Origin: an uncultured Lachnospiraceae bacterium
Lineage (GTDB): Bacteria; Bacillota; Clostridia; Lachnospirales; Lachnospiraceae
DNA length: 23,258 bases
Assembly (NCBI GenBank): GCA_902783395.1
Contig: CACZRA010000098.1
Coordinates: 1 to 23,258 of the forward strand
Reading direction: 5' to 3'
Numbering within the stretch: position 1 is the first letter of the stretch; each line of letters begins with the position of its first letter. Under the pieces are notes generated by a model, which worked only from the letters and a program-made list of their open reading frames with translations, was not told the origin of the DNA and did not search any database. Shown piece after piece: positions 22,370 to 23,258 of this stretch. The translations under genes and the position numbers were made by a program.

Positions 22370-22412
22370 GATTACTGATTTTTCGATATAAATCAGTAAT
22401 CTGTGATATAAT
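22370..22412 (+). promoter_or_regulatory. Extended -10 promoter with overlapping 12-bp palindrome (PilZ gene)
   Basis: GATTACTGATTT (22370-22381) and AAATCAGTAATC (22390-22401) are perfect inverted copies around eight bases. TATAAT (22407-22412) with TG at 22404-22405 follows six bases later. The -35 position falls in the palindrome loop and is weak (CGATAT), a layout typical of a promoter controlled by a dimeric regulator. Confidence 0.6.
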
Positions 22413-22416
22413 GATA

Positions 22417-22571
22417 CAAACGCCAAAAGTCTAAATGGCGTTTGAACTTGTTCAAAAAGCCATTTAACTTTGGGCGTCAAACAACACAAGCAAGTAGCAA
22501 TTTGCGTAGCAAATTAGCGAATTGCGAGAGTTGTAGAATTGCGAGAGTTGCTGAAAGCAACGAAGCAATTC
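22417..22571 (+). ncRNA. Highly structured leader upstream of the PilZ gene
   Basis: ACGCC...TAAATGGC (22420-22439) pairs with GCCATTTA...GGCGT (22459-22477), 18 pairs with one mismatch and one bulge, and the loop adds TTTGAA/TTCAAA (22441-22446 with 22451-22456). The same left arm can instead form CAAACGCCA/TGGCGTTTG (22417-22444). Further on GAATTGC-gaga-GTTGC (22536-22551) pairs with GCAAC-gaa-GCAATTC (22557-22571). It may be a cis-acting RNA or a dispersed repeat; no known riboswitch pattern fits. Confidence 0.45.
22519..22550 (+). repeat. Tandem GAATTGCGAGAGTTG repeat
   Basis: The 15-base unit occurs at 22519-22533 and 22536-22550, period 17. Either copy could pair with the single GCAATTC at 22565-22571. 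Confidence 0.8.
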
Positions 22572-22662
22572 GTTGTATCAAAACAGTGTTTCAGTACTTT
22601 TGGAGATTTAATCATATATTAATTCAAAGCAGTCGCAGCGAATGCGGCGTAAGGAGGTAAAT

Positions 22663-23004
22663 ATGACACTCGAAGCAGATGTTATGAGCGAAAAAAGAAA
22701 GATAGGAAGGGTCGAATTCAAGGCGCCCAGTATTGTGGTTGTCTGCGATACGGGAGAGACCATTTATGTCCAGGTCGAGGATGCCAGTCCGAAGGGCATG
22801 GGACTTTGGATGAAGGATGACAGACCTGACATCATGGGAAGGGACGTGATCATAGTAGCGGAGACGGTGATCATGTATGCCACCGTGGCCCGTATGGAAA
22901 AGAGAAGCGACGGGACTTACACGGTAGGTATCAGCGCGAAGAAGTTTACGAAAGAGGTTTTGGAGTACCTCTTCAGCCACATAGGTAATCCGGACGCTGA
23001 GTGA
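22663..23004 (+). CDS. PilZ domain c-di-GMP-binding protein
   Basis: A 113-residue single-domain PilZ protein, expected to bind cyclic di-GMP in the cytoplasm and act on a partner. Both binding motifs are intact: R12-K-I-G-R16 (RxxxR) and D40-A-S-P-K-G45 ((D/N)xSxxG). The rest fits a six-strand barrel with a C-terminal helix (FTKEVLEYLFSHIG). ATG 22663 is chosen over an in-frame ATG at 22642 because AAGGAGG ends just before it and the conserved domain starts about ten residues in. It has its own regulated-looking promoter and a leader of about 245 bases. No cyclase or phosphodiesterase is in the window; the adjacent surface protein is the nearest candidate for a shared function, which is only inference. 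Confidence 0.9.
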   Translation: MTLEADVMSEKRKIGRVEFKAPSIVVVCDTGETIYVQVEDASPKGMGLWMKDDRPDIMGRDVIIVAETVIMYATVARMEKRSDGTYTVGISAKKFTKEVLEYLFSHIGNPDAE

Positions 23005-23014
23005 TCGGTAACGG

Positions 23015-23040
23015 AAAAGCCCGTAAATACGCGGCTTTAA
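23015..23040 (+). terminator. Weak terminator after the PilZ gene
   Basis: AAAGCC-CGT (23016-23024) pairs with ACG-c-GGCTTT (23029-23038) around AAAT; the T stretch is within the stem and only TTTAAATAAATT follows. Confidence 0.45.
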
Positions 23041-23080
23041 ATAAATTGTCAGACAACTTAAAAAAATTTTAAAAATTGTA

Positions 23081-23109
23081 TTGACAACTCGAAAGGACTG
23101 TGGTATAGT
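23081..23109 (+). promoter_or_regulatory. Near-consensus sigma-A promoter at the window edge
   Basis: TTGACA (23081-23086), 17 bases, TATAGT (23104-23109), in an AT-rich stretch that would act as an UP-like element. The start point would be near 23116. It is the strongest promoter in the window. Confidence 0.85.
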
Positions 23110-23115
23110 TTAATC

Positions 23116-23258
23116 ATTCCAAGAGAGGTAGGTACAGTCCAATGTACAGATAAAGGAACCTCATAATTTAGTGAAAGGAGGACCAGACCACCAGCATAGG
23201 AATGTAGCTTTACGAAACCTTTTAGTCCGGTCAGGATCGTAAAGTGAACCAAGTTAAT
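23116..23258 (+). ncRNA. Structured, apparently non-coding transcript or long leader, cut by the window
   Basis: From the predicted start to the window end there is no convincing reading frame. GAGGT (23125-23129) pairs with ACCTC (23158-23162) around an inner GTACA/TGTAC hairpin (23132-23147), and CTTTACGA (23208-23215) pairs perfectly with TCGTAAAG (23237-23244). I cannot match it to a known RNA; it may be the leader of a downstream gene or an independent RNA. Confidence 0.45.

Larger units (their letters stand above)
22257..22662. other. 406-base intergenic region of hairpins and palindromes
   Basis: Holds, in order: hairpins GCCGG/CCGGC (22278-22294) and GCCGGC/GCCGGC (22297-22313) enclosed by ATTGG/CCAAT, a terminator (22331-22360), a 12-bp palindrome plus promoter (22370-22412), a very long hairpin (22420-22477), a 7-bp hairpin AATTTGC/GCAAATT (22499-22515), a 17-base-period tandem repeat (22519-22550) and a final small hairpin CGCA/TGCG (22634-22646) just before the ribosome site of the PilZ gene. 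Confidence 0.7.

Noticed and set aside
22442..22660. A 72-codon plus-strand frame starting TTG, ahead of the PilZ gene
   Set aside because: It lies wholly on the hairpins and tandem repeat, has no ribosome site, and its composition follows the repeats; treated as part of the structured leader.
22417..22662. A c-di-GMP riboswitch before the PilZ gene
   Set aside because: I looked for the GCANNGGNNAAACC/CGCAAAGCC-type conserved blocks and did not find them.
23171..23242. A 24-codon GTG frame at the window edge
   Set aside because: The GTG overlaps the AAAGGAGG rather than following it, and the frame covers one arm and loop of the 8-pair stem.
23116..23258. SRP RNA, 6S RNA, tmRNA or RNase P RNA
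   Set aside because: CCGGTCAGG faintly recalls the SRP core, but the GGTCAGGTCCGGAAGGAAGCA block is absent, as are the conserved blocks of tmRNA and RNase P RNA. 6S RNA cannot be excluded from a partial sequence but nothing supports it.

Overview
The window reads as chromosomal DNA of an anaerobic, low-to-mid GC Gram-positive of the Clostridia, most like a gut or rumen Lachnospiraceae. This rests on strong AGGAGG-type ribosome sites, consensus sigma-A promoters, TTG/GTG starts, an L-lactate dehydrogenase-family enzyme, a DegV protein, a Clostridia-type D,D-carboxypeptidase and a c-di-GMP (PilZ) protein beside a large coiled-coil surface protein. The assignment is inference from gene style; there is no rRNA or tRNA in the window. 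Coding density is high and I see no insertion sequence, CRISPR array, integrase or phage module.

Left part (1-6300): the 3' two thirds of a GH13 alpha-glucosidase gene followed 14 bases later by a membrane-anchored 5'-nucleotidase-like phosphoesterase, both on the + strand. Convergent to these lie three separate minus-strand genes: a short flavodoxin, an L-lactate/2-hydroxyacid dehydrogenase and an AAA ATPase of the AAA_14/DUF4143 type. The dehydrogenase and ATPase each have their own terminator. The 370-base gap at 6268-6637 is unusually rich in signals: a near-consensus minus-strand promoter inside an 11-bp inverted repeat, five copies of one heptamer, a plus-strand promoter or small ORF, and a folded leader.

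Middle (6478-11613): a run of + strand genes for a membrane-bound D-Ala-D-Ala carboxypeptidase, a 16-codon coupling ORF, DNA polymerase III delta (holA), a small unknown protein, a family 2 glycosyltransferase and serine hydroxymethyltransferase (glyA). The holA 3' end is invaded by a short repeat/inverted-repeat structure.

Right-middle (11623-18053): one promoter appears to drive a five-gene operon: MacB-type ABC ATPase, a secreted CARDB-like protein with a C-terminal membrane anchor, a MacB-type permease, an MBOAT acyltransferase and a membrane-tethered SGNH esterase/acyltransferase with a very acidic stalk. The last two look like a two-component surface O-acylation system and share an identical 16-base translation start region. 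The operon ends in a 40-base tandem repeat and two strong hairpins.

Right end (18083-23258): a DegV fatty-acid-binding protein with a good promoter; a 1001-residue secreted coiled-coil protein containing two copies of a module I do not recognise; a 406-base gap holding GC-rich hairpins, a 12-bp palindrome abutting an extended -10 promoter and a very long hairpin leader; a compact PilZ protein with intact c-di-GMP motifs; and at the edge an almost perfect promoter followed by about 150 bases of folded, apparently non-coding sequence. The most promising undescribed items are the two-copy surface module, the structured leader of the PilZ gene, the edge transcript, and the ABC/CARDB/MBOAT/SGNH operon.
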